Shown one piece after another: positions 27,141 to 35,880 of a stretch of 42,649 nucleotides of DNA. The DNA is from Bacteroidales bacterium (GTDB taxonomy: Bacteria; Bacteroidota; Bacteroidia; Bacteroidales; P3): the NCBI GenBank assembly GCA_900771365.1, contig CAAGNU010000301.1, positions 1 through 42,649 on the forward strand. The letters are read 5' to 3'. A model generated the notes under the pieces. The model saw only the letters and a program-made list of their open reading frames with translations, was not told where the DNA came from and made no database searches. A program made the translations under genes and the position numbers. Numbering within the stretch: position 1 is the stretch's first letter; each line of letters starts with the position of its first letter.

Positions 27141-27830
27141 TTAGCCACGGAGGTTGAACACGACAGGGAGGTTGAACTGGGTACGCACAGGTCTGCCCTG
27201 CTGCTTGCCAGGCTTCCACTTGGGCATAGCCTTGACAACGCGCATAGCCTCATTGCCGCATCCGCCGCCGATGTCGCGGAGGAGCTTGACCTGTGTGACA
27301 CGGCCGTCCTTCTCAACGACGAAGGTAACAAACACCTTACCAGTGATGTTGTTCTCCTTGGCCAGCTGAGGATACTGGATGTTGTCCTGAAGATACTTGA
27401 GAAGAGCCTCCATGCCGCCGGGGAAATCAGGTTCTTCCTCAACGACGACGTAGATGGTTTCCTCAACCTCCTCATCTTCAATCTCGGTAACAACCGGCTT
27501 GATTTCGGTATTCTCAGCATTCTTAGCGTCAGCATCGAACACCACAGCCTCGTTGGTGATGGTAGCGTCGTTATCGACAATCTTCAATTCCGTCTGAGGA
27601 ACCTCTGGCTCTTCGGGTGGTGGAGGAGGAGTCTCCTTCTCCATCGTGTTGAGCACAACTTCCTCGACCTCTTCAGCGACGGTGCGCTTAGTCACTTCCT
27701 TAACATCATTGTCATAAGACTTGATGTTAAAAGCGACCAAACAGACGGCAAGAATGGCAACCAAACCGAGTTCAAGATACAAACCTCTGCGTTTTTCGAG
27801 GTCTGCCTTGGATGATTTTTTTGCTTCCAT
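27141..27830 (-). CDS. tonB: TonB family energy transducer
   Basis: This 229-residue protein has a short cytoplasmic N-terminus, one membrane segment (about 17-35) and a proline stretch PPPPPEEPEVP near 68-78. An acidic periplasmic linker (VTEIEDEEVEETIYVVVEEEP) leads to a C-terminal TonB domain with YPQLAKENNITGKVFVTF, VEKDGRVTQVKLLRDIG and MPKWKPGKQQGRPVRTQF. TonB passes proton-motive energy from ExbB/ExbD to outer-membrane receptors such as SusC. exbB and exbD are not in the window. It is followed by its own terminator, so it appears to be a single-gene unit. Confidence 0.93.
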   Translation of the reverse strand: MEAKKSSKADLEKRRGLYLELGLVAILAVCLVAFNIKSYDNDVKEVTKRTVAEEVEEVVLNTMEKETPPPPPEEPEVPQTELKIVDNDATITNEAVVFDADAKNAENTEIKPVVTEIEDEEVEETIYVVVEEEPDFPGGMEALLKYLQDNIQYPQLAKENNITGKVFVTFVVEKDGRVTQVKLLRDIGGGCGNEAMRVVKAMPKWKPGKQQGRPVRTQFNLPVVFNLRG

Positions 27831-28200
27831 AGTGATGATATTTAATTAATTATTATAATTTTTTGTCACAAAATATGCGTCATTTTCAAAGTGCTAAATT
27901 AAACATTTTTCTTGAATTATCAACAATTCGATGTAAAAAAATATGGAAATAAACATTTTTTAACGTTATCCGAACCATCAATTAAGTTAACGCGGGAGGA
28001 GGCAGAACAGAAAGCGAATATAGGAAACTGCGAAACTGCCGCATCAAATATATGGAAAGGAAGGCAGCTTCAACGCCACTCAAGGAAACGAAGATAAGGC
28101 GAAGACTGAACAGGGGCGAACCGGGGGAGAAGAAACACAAGCAGAGGTAAGAAGCAACAAGGAGAAGGATGTGAGGGAAAGCACAGAAACTCAAGTGTAG

Positions 28201-28320
28201 TTCCGCCCTACCTCCGAGGTAAGTCCGAGGTAGGTCCGAGGCTTCTTCGCCCTTTTGTCGGACCTACCTCGGAGCTACCTCGGAGCTACGGCGAAGCTAC
28301 AGCGGAACTACCCCGAAGAA
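28201..28320 (+). repeat. Fold-back intergenic repeat, copy A
   Basis: The element is built from short words such as TCCGAGGTA on the left and their complements TACCTCGGA on the right, around the centre GGCTTCTTCGCCCTTTTGTC. The left arm (28212-28240) pairs imperfectly with the right arm (28257-28290). The reverse complement of 37161-37275 is nearly identical over more than 100 bases, including the whole centre, so the two are copies in opposite orientation. Confidence 0.85.
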
Positions 28321-28378
28321 ACATAGGGGGGACTACGCCCATGTTATTCGAGTAGTTTTCAACCATTTGTGGATACAT

Positions 28379-28456
28379 GAAGATTTGAAGGTTTGGAGAT
28401 TTGAAGATTTGGAGATTTGAAGATTTGAAGGCTTGAAGGTTTGGAGGTTTGGAGGA
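28379..28456. repeat. Nine tandem copies of an 8-bp unit
   Basis: Units of the form GAAGATTT, GAAGGTTT or GGAGATTT follow one another without a gap from 28379 to 28450, with a partial tenth. Variation is limited to A/G and C/T exchanges. It lies about 155 bases before the AddA-like gene and outside any supported gene. Confidence 0.85.
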
Positions 28457-28591
28457 TGGGCAGCCGCCTTGCTCACCTTTCTTTCGGAAAGATTTGGAAA
28501 ATTCGGGACTATAAGACAACGAATTACAGCAGGTTATAGAACTCTGAAAAAATTTGCGACACTTTTTTTATACTAATCCAAAATTTATGCG

Positions 28592-28599
28592 TAACTTTG
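28592..28599 (+). promoter_or_regulatory. -7 box very close to the AddA-like start codon
   Basis: TAACTTTG fits TAnnTTTG in the context GCGTAACTTTGCAAAAAA. The -33 position has only a T-rich run. The ATG at 28610 is 10 bases after the box, so the transcript leader would be only a few bases long or absent. Confidence 0.65.
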
Positions 28600-28609
28600 C
28601 AAAAAATTT

Positions 28610-31600
28610 ATGGACAAAAGTCGTTTTATCATTTGCCGTGCTGCGGCTGGATCAGGAAAGACCTATACATTGGTTCGCAACTACTTAGAGCTTGCCTTCT
28701 CTGCCAGAGAGAGCGAGCTGGGGTCGCGTTTCAGCCACATACTGGCCATCACTTTCACCAAGAAGGCCGTGAATGAGATGAAAGAGCGCATCCTGCGGGA
28801 GCTGGACAACATGGCGGCACGCGGGGCAGAATGCCCCATGGGCAGGGACCTGGGCGAGCGGATGGGGTTGGACAGCGGCACGCTGCAAAGGTATGCCGAG
28901 ACGGTGCGGCAGGGGATACTGCACAACTATTCCGACTTCGCCGTGATGACTATCGACAGCTTTGTCCAGCACATCGTCCGCACCTTTGCCCACGACCTCG
29001 GGCTGCCGATGAAATTCAATGTGAACATCGACTATACCGACCTTATCCAGAACGCCGTGGACAACCTCATGGCCCTCATCGGCACGGAGGGCGAAGAGGG
29101 GCTGACGCGGGTGCTCTGCGACTTTGGCAACAGCTGCATGGCCGAAGGCAAGAGCCACAACATCGAGCTGCAGCTGAAGGAGGAGGCCAAGGAGCTGTTC
29201 AAAGAGCAGACACCAGAATACCTCGAAGAGCTGAAACAGCTGGACGCAGATGCCTTCCGCAGCATCCACAACAGGATGAGGGAGGCCGTCAAAGAATATG
29301 AAAAGCAGATGATGGGCCTCGGCCAAGAGGGCGTGGAGGCCATCAAACGTGCCGGGCTGACGATAAAGGACTTTTTCCAGGGGGCATCGGGTGCCGGGGG
29401 ATTTTTCAAGAAGCTGGCAGAGGGCAACTTTGCTGCACCAAACAGCTACGCCCTGGCCTACCTCGAAGAGGACAAGCTCGGAGGGGGAAAGGCCACGAAA
29501 GAGACCGTGGAGAAGTTGGCCGACCTGAAACCGACACTACAAGAGATATACCAGAGAATCAAAAATTTGAGCGACAGCGAAACGAAACTGTACAACACCC
29601 GCACGAAGCTGCTTGCAAACCTCTACAAGATGGCGCTGCTGAACAAGATGAACGAGATGGTGGAGCTGTACTCGAAAGACAACGAGATAGTCCACATCTC
29701 GGAATTCAACAAGCGGATAGCCCATATCGTGCAGGAGGAACCCGCGCCTTTCATCTATGAGCGCATCGGCAACCGATACTACAACTACCTCATCGACGAA
29801 TTTCAGGACACCTCGCGGATGCAGTGGCAGAACCTCGTCCCGCTGGTGGAGAACGGCGTGGGAGCAGGGCACACCTCGCTGGTGGTGGGCGACGGCAAGC
29901 AGGCCATCTACCGCTTCCGCCAGGGCGATGTGGAGCAGTTCGCCTCGCTGCCCCATGTGGACAGCCCTCTTCACGGAGCCTTGCTAGAGGCTCCCGGCAT
30001 AGGGGAGATTACCCGCTTGGAAAAAAACTTCCGCACGAAGAGGCTTGTGGTGGAGTTTAACAACGGCTTCTTCGAATGGACCGTGAGCAACGTCTTCCCT
30101 GAGAACAAAGAGATGGTACAAATATATCTTGGCGAGAACGAGGAGCCCGATTTGAAACAGAAGGTGACGAAGGAGGGCGGATATGTGCAGATTGGCTTCT
30201 GGGACGCCACGGAACACACGACACTGTGGCAGGAGATGCTCACCGATATCCGCGAGCAGACCGAAGAAAAGGGCTACGGCTACCGCGACATCACCATCCT
30301 GGCACGCGACAACAAGACCCTCAGCGAGATATCCACCTACCTCATCGACAACGGCATACCCGTCATCTCAAGCGAGGCGCTGCTGCTCACGCAGAGCAAC
30401 GTGGTGATGATGATGGTCAGCCTGCTGCAGTACCTGATAGACGGCACAGACCGCGTGGCCGCAGCCAAGGTGCTGATGTACCTGCGCCATATCGGCAAGC
30501 TCAAGAGGGACTATGCCCGAGACTTCGCGGCAAGCAAGACTGCTGTGGACCTCGACGAAATCGTGGCTCGGGAAGGTCTCGAGCTCAACTGCTCCGTGCT
30601 GCGCTCGCTAGGGCTTTACGACTGCTGCGAAGAGGCTCTCAGAATGCTGCATATCCAAGATGTAGAGACCGCCTATACAGCCTCATGGCTGGACGTGGCA
30701 GCCTACTATGCCAACAATTACCGATACGACCTACGCGAGTTCCTCGACTGGTTTGAGCAGCAAAAGAAGAACCTCTCGACCAACATGGCCTCAGACCTCG
30801 ACGCCATCAACCTCATGACCATCCACAAGGCCAAGGGGCTGGAGGCTCCCATTGTGATATACCCCATCCTCCAAGAGAGGACAAAGACGGTCAACATCTG
30901 GGTCCATATAGACCCCTCGACAAACCTGGAGCTGCCCGCCAGCCAGATAACCCTTAAAGCAGACACCTCCACCCTCTTCGATGCCGAACGGGACGCCGAG
31001 GTGCTGAAACGAGAAATGGACGACCTCAACGTCCTCTACGTGGCCCTCACACGCCCCAAGGAGAAACTGATGCTGTACTGCCAAAATCCCAGCACAGGGA
31101 AATCGCAAAGCGCCACAAAGAGCTATTCCAATCTGCTGTTCGACTACATCCAACAGCACCCAAGCGAAGGCCGCGGCCGCTCAGACACCTACGTCTGGGG
31201 TGAGAACGAAGCGAAGCACATCAGCGAAACCGAAGAGAAGAAGCCCGCAAACGTGGAGCTCAAAGAGGTGATGTTCCCGCGTTGGACCAACCGCATAGCC
31301 ATAGCCGAGCAGGCAGCCGCCATCTTCGGCGAACTGGACGAGACCTCCCAACGTCGCGGCACCCAGGTCCACGACCTCCTCGCCACCATCAAACATAGCG
31401 GAGAGTCAAGCCAGGCCCTTGCTGCCTACATCAGCAAGAACAAGATAGAAAACAATGAAGCCGAGAAACTTGAAATGATTCTAAACAACATGCTAGGCGA
31501 TACAAAAGTGGCCCGATTCTTCGCTCCCGAATACAGCTGCAAGAACGAGTGCAGCCTGGTTTGGAATGGCGAGGTGCTGCGGCCCGACCGCATTGTGATG

Positions 31601-31771
31601 GCTGAGAACGAGACCTGGGTTATCGATTTCAAGACGGGCATCCCCAAGGCCGAACATCGGCTGCAGGTGGGCCGGTACTGCGAAGCCGTACAGAGCATGG
31701 GATACCCCTGCGTGAAAGGATACCTGCTCTACATCGGCGGCGAAAAGTGCCAGGTGATGCCCTGTGAGTAA
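28610..31771 (+). CDS. AddA-like UvrD-family helicase with C-terminal PD-(D/E)XK nuclease
   Basis: This 1053-residue protein resembles the AddA/RecB half of double-strand-break resection enzymes. Helicase motifs run in order: Walker A AAAGSGKT (11-18), ITFTKKAVNEM, motif II DEFQDTSRMQW (near 395), motif III VGDGKQAIYRFR (near 426), motif V TIHKAKGLE (near 737) and motif VI LYVALTRPKEKL (near 808). The last 90 residues form an apparently intact nuclease with RPDRIV (near 990), WVIDFKTG (near 1003-1010) and QVGRYCEAV (near 1020). The start is fixed by the Walker A position and the family's very short N-terminus. No AddB-like partner is adjacent. Confidence 0.9.
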   Translation: MDKSRFIICRAAAGSGKTYTLVRNYLELAFSARESELGSRFSHILAITFTKKAVNEMKERILRELDNMAARGAECPMGRDLGERMGLDSGTLQRYAETVRQGILHNYSDFAVMTIDSFVQHIVRTFAHDLGLPMKFNVNIDYTDLIQNAVDNLMALIGTEGEEGLTRVLCDFGNSCMAEGKSHNIELQLKEEAKELFKEQTPEYLEELKQLDADAFRSIHNRMREAVKEYEKQMMGLGQEGVEAIKRAGLTIKDFFQGASGAGGFFKKLAEGNFAAPNSYALAYLEEDKLGGGKATKETVEKLADLKPTLQEIYQRIKNLSDSETKLYNTRTKLLANLYKMALLNKMNEMVELYSKDNEIVHISEFNKRIAHIVQEEPAPFIYERIGNRYYNYLIDEFQDTSRMQWQNLVPLVENGVGAGHTSLVVGDGKQAIYRFRQGDVEQFASLPHVDSPLHGALLEAPGIGEITRLEKNFRTKRLVVEFNNGFFEWTVSNVFPENKEMVQIYLGENEEPDLKQKVTKEGGYVQIGFWDATEHTTLWQEMLTDIREQTEEKGYGYRDITILARDNKTLSEISTYLIDNGIPVISSEALLLTQSNVVMMMVSLLQYLIDGTDRVAAAKVLMYLRHIGKLKRDYARDFAASKTAVDLDEIVAREGLELNCSVLRSLGLYDCCEEALRMLHIQDVETAYTASWLDVAAYYANNYRYDLREFLDWFEQQKKNLSTNMASDLDAINLMTIHKAKGLEAPIVIYPILQERTKTVNIWVHIDPSTNLELPASQITLKADTSTLFDAERDAEVLKREMDDLNVLYVALTRPKEKLMLYCQNPSTGKSQSATKSYSNLLFDYIQQHPSEGRGRSDTYVWGENEAKHISETEEKKPANVELKEVMFPRWTNRIAIAEQAAAIFGELDETSQRRGTQVHDLLATIKHSGESSQALAAYISKNKIENNEAEKLEMILNNMLGDTKVARFFAPEYSCKNECSLVWNGEVLRPDRIVMAENETWVIDFKTGIPKAEHRLQVGRYCEAVQSMGYPCVKGYLLYIGGEKCQVMPCE

Positions 31772-31778
31772 CGGCTGG

Positions 31779-31819
31779 ACGAAAGGCTTCTCAGCCGCAA
31801 AAACAGCCTCGTTTTTTTT
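31779..31819 (+). terminator. Probable terminator after the AddA-like gene
   Basis: ACGA-GGCT (31779-31788, two extra A) can pair with AGCC-TCGT (31805-31812), and the stem runs directly into eight T residues. The loop is long (about 16 bases), so the fold is weaker than the other terminators in the window. Confidence 0.55.
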
Positions 31820-31825
31820 ATGATG

Positions 31826-31901
31826 CGAGCCAAGCATGGCTCGTTCATTAGGCAAAATAGCACCCCGAAAAGAGGGGATTAGTCGAGCCCATAATGGCTC
31901 G
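31826..31901. repeat. Three consecutive hairpins, two sharing CGAGCC/GGCTCG
   Basis: CGAGCCA-AGCA-TGGCTCG (31826-31843) is a perfect stem-loop. CCCC-GAAAAGA-GGGG (31863-31877) forms a second. CGAGCC-CATAAT-GGCTCG (31884-31901) repeats the arms of the first. The set lies between the AddA-like terminator and the mutA promoter. Confidence 0.6.
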
Positions 31902-31960
31902 AACATTTGAAAGAGACCTTCGAAATTAGCCCTCAAAAAAGCTTCAAAGAGAGGAATTAT

Positions 31961-31991
31961 TTTGTTATATCAAAAAAAAGTTGTAACTTTG
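31961..31991 (+). promoter_or_regulatory. Promoter of mutA
   Basis: TTTG (31961-31964) is followed after exactly 19 bases by TAACTTTG (31984-31991), a full match to the Bacteroidetes consensus. The start codon of mutA is 37 bases after the -7 box. Confidence 0.82.
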
Positions 31992-32027
31992 TTTGCTTAT
32001 TTATAGATAATAAAAATACATAATATA

Positions 32028-33908
32028 ATGGAAAACAACAAATTGTTCAGCGAATTCCCTCCCATTTCGACCGAAAAATGGGAAGAAGTCATCAATAAAG
32101 ACCTCAAAGGAGCAGACTATGAGAAGAAACTGGTGTGGAAGACTATCGAAGGCTTCAACGTGAAGCCCTATTATCGTTCGGAAGACCTCGAAGGCCTCGA
32201 ATATCTCGATTCCAACCCCAACCAGGCACCCTTCACCCGCGGCAAGCACTCCGACAACAACGTCTGGGACATCCGTCAGGACGTAAAGGCTGACGACCTC
32301 GCCGAGGCCAACAAGCTGGCACTCGAAGCCGTGGAGCGCGGTGCTAACGCCCTCGGCCTCTGCGCCTGCAAGGCCGACAGCGTCGAAAAGATGCAGGCTC
32401 TCCTCAAAGGCATCAACCTCGAAGCCTGCAAAATCAACTTCACCTGCAGCAAGAACTTCCTTGACACCCTCAAGATTTTTGCCGAAGTGGTGAAAGCTAA
32501 CGGCTACGACCCCGAGAAGGTCTACGGCAGCGTGAACTACGACATGTACGGCCACGCACTCCTGTTCGGCGAATACCGCGGAGGCGAAGAGAACTGCTAC
32601 AAGGAAGCCAAAGAACTCGTTGAGTTTGCCAAGGCCAACCTGCCCCACTTCCGCGTGCTCACCATCAACGGCCGCCATATCCACAACGCCGGCTCCAACA
32701 TTGTGCAGGAACTCGGCTTCACCCTCGCAGCCGCTAACGACCTCATGGTCCACCTCACCGATATGGGCATGAAGGTAGGCGACGTGGCCACCAACATGGT
32801 CTTCAACTTCGCTACGGGCAGCAACTACTTCATGGAGATTGCCAAAATCCGTGCCGCACGCCTCCTCTGGAGCAAGATCATTGAGCAGTACAATCCTTGC
32901 TGCGACTGCTGCTACAAGGTCTACATCAACGCTACCAGCTCCATCTGGAACAAGAGCGTCTACGACCCCTACGTGAACATGCTCCGCACCACCACCGAGA
33001 CCATGTCCGCAGCCATCGCAGGTGCCGACAGCATCACCACCAACCCCTTCGACATCGCCTACAAGGATGCCGACAGCTTCGGCTACCGCATCGGCCGCAA
33101 CCAGCAGCTCCTCCTCAAGGAAGAGTCCTATATGGACAAGATTGTCGACCCCGCAGCCGGCAGCTACTATATCGAAAACCTCACCAACAGCATCGCCCAG
33201 TATGCTTGGGAGCAGTTCCTCACCATCGAGGCTAAGGGCGGTTTCGGCAAGGCCATCCGCGAAGGCTATATCCAGGACGAGGTAGCCCAGATGGCTCAGC
33301 GCCGCGATATGGACATCGCAACCCGCAAGACCACCATCCTCGGCACCAACCAGTACCCCAACCTTCTCGAAAAGATGGGCGACAAGATTGAGAAAGAGAA
33401 CGCCTACGGCTGCGGCTGCAAAGGCAAATGCTGCAACGGCTCGGCAACAGAGATAAAGACGCTCCGCCTCTATCGCGGCGCTGAAGCCTTCGAGCAGCTC
33501 CGCCTCGCTACTGAGAAGAGCGGCCGTCGTCCTAAGGTCTTCCTCCTCACCTACGGCAACCTTGCCATGCGCAAGGCTCGCAGCGGCTTCGCCACCAACT
33601 TCTTCGGCGTGGCTGGCTACGAGATTATGGACAACGCAGGCTTCAAGAGCGCTGAGGAAGGCGTGAAGGCAGCTCTCGACGCCAAGGCTGATGTCGTGGT
33701 GCTCTGCTCCAGCGATGATGAATATGCCGAAATCACCGAGCAGGCCTGCAACGGCTTGAAAGGCAAAGTCAAGAGCATCGTGCTCGCCGGCTTCCCCAAA
33801 GAGATGGTGGAGACCTACAAGGGCTACGGCGTAGACGAGTTCATCCATGTCAAGACCAACGTCCTCGACTGCCTCACTAAGTTCCAGAAACTCCTCGGCA
33901 TCGAATAA
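32028..33908 (+). CDS. mutA: Methylmalonyl-CoA mutase small subunit
   Basis: This is the non-catalytic partner of MutB in the adenosylcobalamin enzyme that interconverts succinyl-CoA and methylmalonyl-CoA on the propionate route. The 626-residue protein shows the mutase barrel fold (SITTNPFDIAY, DPAAGSYYIENLT and ILGTNQYPN visible). A C-terminal flavodoxin-like domain (about 500-626) has no DxHxxG cobalamin-ligand motif, as expected for the small subunit. Two cysteine clusters are visible: CCDCC at about 290-294 and CGCKGKCC at about 461-468 in the linker. mutB is not downstream; an LptF/LptG-type gene starts 6 bases after the stop. It has its own strong promoter. Confidence 0.93.
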   Translation: MENNKLFSEFPPISTEKWEEVINKDLKGADYEKKLVWKTIEGFNVKPYYRSEDLEGLEYLDSNPNQAPFTRGKHSDNNVWDIRQDVKADDLAEANKLALEAVERGANALGLCACKADSVEKMQALLKGINLEACKINFTCSKNFLDTLKIFAEVVKANGYDPEKVYGSVNYDMYGHALLFGEYRGGEENCYKEAKELVEFAKANLPHFRVLTINGRHIHNAGSNIVQELGFTLAAANDLMVHLTDMGMKVGDVATNMVFNFATGSNYFMEIAKIRAARLLWSKIIEQYNPCCDCCYKVYINATSSIWNKSVYDPYVNMLRTTTETMSAAIAGADSITTNPFDIAYKDADSFGYRIGRNQQLLLKEESYMDKIVDPAAGSYYIENLTNSIAQYAWEQFLTIEAKGGFGKAIREGYIQDEVAQMAQRRDMDIATRKTTILGTNQYPNLLEKMGDKIEKENAYGCGCKGKCCNGSATEIKTLRLYRGAEAFEQLRLATEKSGRRPKVFLLTYGNLAMRKARSGFATNFFGVAGYEIMDNAGFKSAEEGVKAALDAKADVVVLCSSDDEYAEITEQACNGLKGKVKSIVLAGFPKEMVETYKGYGVDEFIHVKTNVLDCLTKFQKLLGIE

Positions 33909-33914
33909 AAGAAA

Positions 33915-35003
33915 GTGAAAAGTTTCCCCAAGCTTGACAGGTACATCCTGCTTAAGTATCTGAAGACTTTCCTTCTGGCGATGGCTCTCATCATTGTCAT
34001 CGTTATCACTTTTGACGTATCTGAAAAGTTAGACGATTTCCTTGACGGACACGCTCCGTTCAAGGAAATCGTCTTCCAATACTACCTCAACTTCATTCCA
34101 GGCTTCGTCAACCTCTACAGCCCGCTGTTCATCTTCATCAGCGTCATCTTTTTCACCTCCAAGCTGGCTGGCAACACTGAAATTATCGCCATCCTCGGAA
34201 GCGGTATCAGCTATCGGCGTATGCTGCGGCCCTACCTATACGGCTCCATACTCGTATCGATTATCGTGCTGGTATTCGGCAACTTCATCATACCGGTGAA
34301 CAATAGGACGCTCGATAAGTTCGAGACCACATACATAGACACCCACCAGCCCAACTACTTCTCCAACCTCCACTTCCAGGCATCAAAAGGCGTGCAGGTC
34401 TATGCCGAGAGCTACGACGCCTACTCCATGCGCGTCAACAACTTCCACCGTGACACCTACGACGAGGAGAACAACCTCGTCGACCGCATCACCTGCAACA
34501 GCATCACATACGACACTGTGACGGGCGAATGGAACTGCGCAGGCTTCCATCACCGCACCATCAAAGGAAACCGCGAGCACGTCACACAGGACCTCCAGTC
34601 TAAGCGCAAGCTCGGCGTCACGCCTGAGGACTTCGTCTCCTCCACCATCAACACCACGACGATGAACTCCATAGAGCTATATAAATATATAGTACGCGAG
34701 AGGATGAAAGGCTCCTCGGCCGTTATCGCAGCCAAAATCGAGCTCTACCAACGTCTTCTCAACCCGTTGGCAATCTTTATCATGACCTTCATCGGCGTGG
34801 GAGTCTCCAGCCGCAAGACCCGTGGCGGAATCGGCGTACACCTGGCCATAGGCATCTCCCTGGCCTTCGGCTTTATCGTCTTCATGAAGGTCTCCACGGT
34901 CTTTGCCGTTTTCGGCACCCTCAACCCCTTCATCGCAGTGCTCCTGCCCCAGGCCGTTTTCGGCATCATCGCCGTCTACGTCATCCGCAGCGCACCCAAG
35001 TAA
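33915..35003 (+). CDS. LptF/LptG (YjgP/YjgQ) family permease
   Basis: This 362-residue inner-membrane protein has three N-terminal membrane segments (about 12-33, 60-80 and 98-120). A periplasmic beta-rich region (about 125-270) and three C-terminal membrane segments follow. This is the layout of the LptF/LptG pair, which works with LptB to extract lipopolysaccharide. The N-terminal DRYILLKYLKTFLLAMALI and the GSGISYRRMLRPYLYGS block are typical. The start is GTG at 33915, six bases after the mutA stop, so it is probably cotranscribed with mutA. F and G cannot be told apart here, and no second copy is in the window. Confidence 0.9.
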   Translation: MKSFPKLDRYILLKYLKTFLLAMALIIVIVITFDVSEKLDDFLDGHAPFKEIVFQYYLNFIPGFVNLYSPLFIFISVIFFTSKLAGNTEIIAILGSGISYRRMLRPYLYGSILVSIIVLVFGNFIIPVNNRTLDKFETTYIDTHQPNYFSNLHFQASKGVQVYAESYDAYSMRVNNFHRDTYDEENNLVDRITCNSITYDTVTGEWNCAGFHHRTIKGNREHVTQDLQSKRKLGVTPEDFVSSTINTTTMNSIELYKYIVRERMKGSSAVIAAKIELYQRLLNPLAIFIMTFIGVGVSSRKTRGGIGVHLAIGISLAFGFIVFMKVSTVFAVFGTLNPFIAVLLPQAVFGIIAVYVIRSAPK

Positions 35004-35051
35004 CCCACGAGCCGACAGGCCCGCAAAACACGCTTAAAACGTCTTATAGAA

Positions 35052-35471
35052 ATGACCATACAAGAAATCGAAGCAACCATTATCGACGAATTCTCCTGCT
35101 ACGACGAGTGGCTCGACAAATACGCCTACATCATCGAGCTCGGCAAAGAATGCCCCGTTATCGACGAGAAGGACAAAACCGAAAACAACCTCATCAAAGG
35201 ATGCCAAAGCCGTGTGTGGCTGAGCTGTGAGCACCGCGAAGGAAAGCTCTGGTTCAAAGCCGACAGCGATGCCGTAATCACCAAGGGCATCATCAGCCTC
35301 CTCATCCGCGCCCTCGACGGCCAGACCCCGCAGGACATCCTCAGCGCCGACCTCTCCTTTATCGACCAGATAGGCCTCAAGGAGCACCTCTCCCCCACCC
35401 GTTCCAACGGGCTCACCTCCATGGTCAAGCAGATGAAGATGTACGCCCTCGCCTACTCCGTCCAAAAATAA
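35052..35471 (+). CDS. sufE: Cysteine desulfuration protein SufE
   Basis: SufE accepts sulfur from the cysteine desulfurase SufS and passes it to the SufBCD scaffold for Fe-S cluster assembly. The 139-residue protein has the sulfur-accepting cysteine C51 in NLIKGCQSRVWL, plus DEWLDKYAYIIELGKECP and the C-terminal helix GLTSMVKQMKMYA. It starts 48 bases after the LptF/G-type gene and is followed after 14 bases by another Fe-S assembly gene. sufBCDS are not in the window. Confidence 0.93.
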   Translation: MTIQEIEATIIDEFSCYDEWLDKYAYIIELGKECPVIDEKDKTENNLIKGCQSRVWLSCEHREGKLWFKADSDAVITKGIISLLIRALDGQTPQDILSADLSFIDQIGLKEHLSPTRSNGLTSMVKQMKMYALAYSVQK

Positions 35472-35485
35472 CACCCCACACAGCC

Positions 35486-35803
35486 ATGCAGCCCACCAAA
35501 GAAACCCTCAAAGACGCCGTAGTCAACTGTCTCAAAAACATCTACGACCCCGAGATACCCGTCAACATCTACGACCTCGGACTTATCTACAATATCGACA
35601 TTGATGACGAGCTCAACGTCAAAGTGCTCATGACCATGACCGCCCCCGACTGCCCCGAGGCGGAATACATGTTCATGGAAGTGCGCCAGATGATTGGCTA
35701 CATCCAAGGCATCAAATCCGTCGAAGTCGAGCTCACCTTCAACCCGCCATGGGACTACAACAACCTCTCCGATGAGGTGAAACTCGAACTCGGCCTCATG
35801 TAA
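35486..35803 (+). CDS. SufT-like DUF59 (MIP18 family) Fe-S assembly protein
   Basis: This 105-residue protein is a single MIP18/DUF59 domain. It has the signature DPEIPVNIYDLGLIY (21-35), the conserved cysteine C56 in TAPDCPEAE and the closing FNPPWDYNNLSDEVKLELG. Members help mature Fe-S proteins and often sit in suf operons. Its position 14 bases after sufE supports that role here. Confidence 0.9.
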   Translation: MQPTKETLKDAVVNCLKNIYDPEIPVNIYDLGLIYNIDIDDELNVKVLMTMTAPDCPEAEYMFMEVRQMIGYIQGIKSVEVELTFNPPWDYNNLSDEVKLELGLM

Positions 35804-35880
35804 CATGACTAATCGATAGAAAGGCGAGCCCAGCCATCCCCGACAGAAAAAAACTATCAAGAATAGCAATGCTCGAAAAA

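Larger units (their letters stand above)
27831..28609. other. Repeat-rich gene-free region
   Basis: About 780 bases separate the divergent tonB and AddA-like genes. The first part is AT-rich with the word AAACATTTTT twice (near 27901 and 27951). From about 27990 to 28195 the plus strand is purine-rich. A fold-back repeat (28201-28320) and an 8-bp tandem repeat (28379-28456) follow. Short open frames are not supported as genes. Confidence 0.6.

Noticed and set aside
32001..33848. 615-codon minus-strand open frame across mutA
   Set aside because: It is almost entirely antisense to mutA, which has a full promoter and clear motifs; the antisense product is a Val/Ala/Glu-rich shadow.
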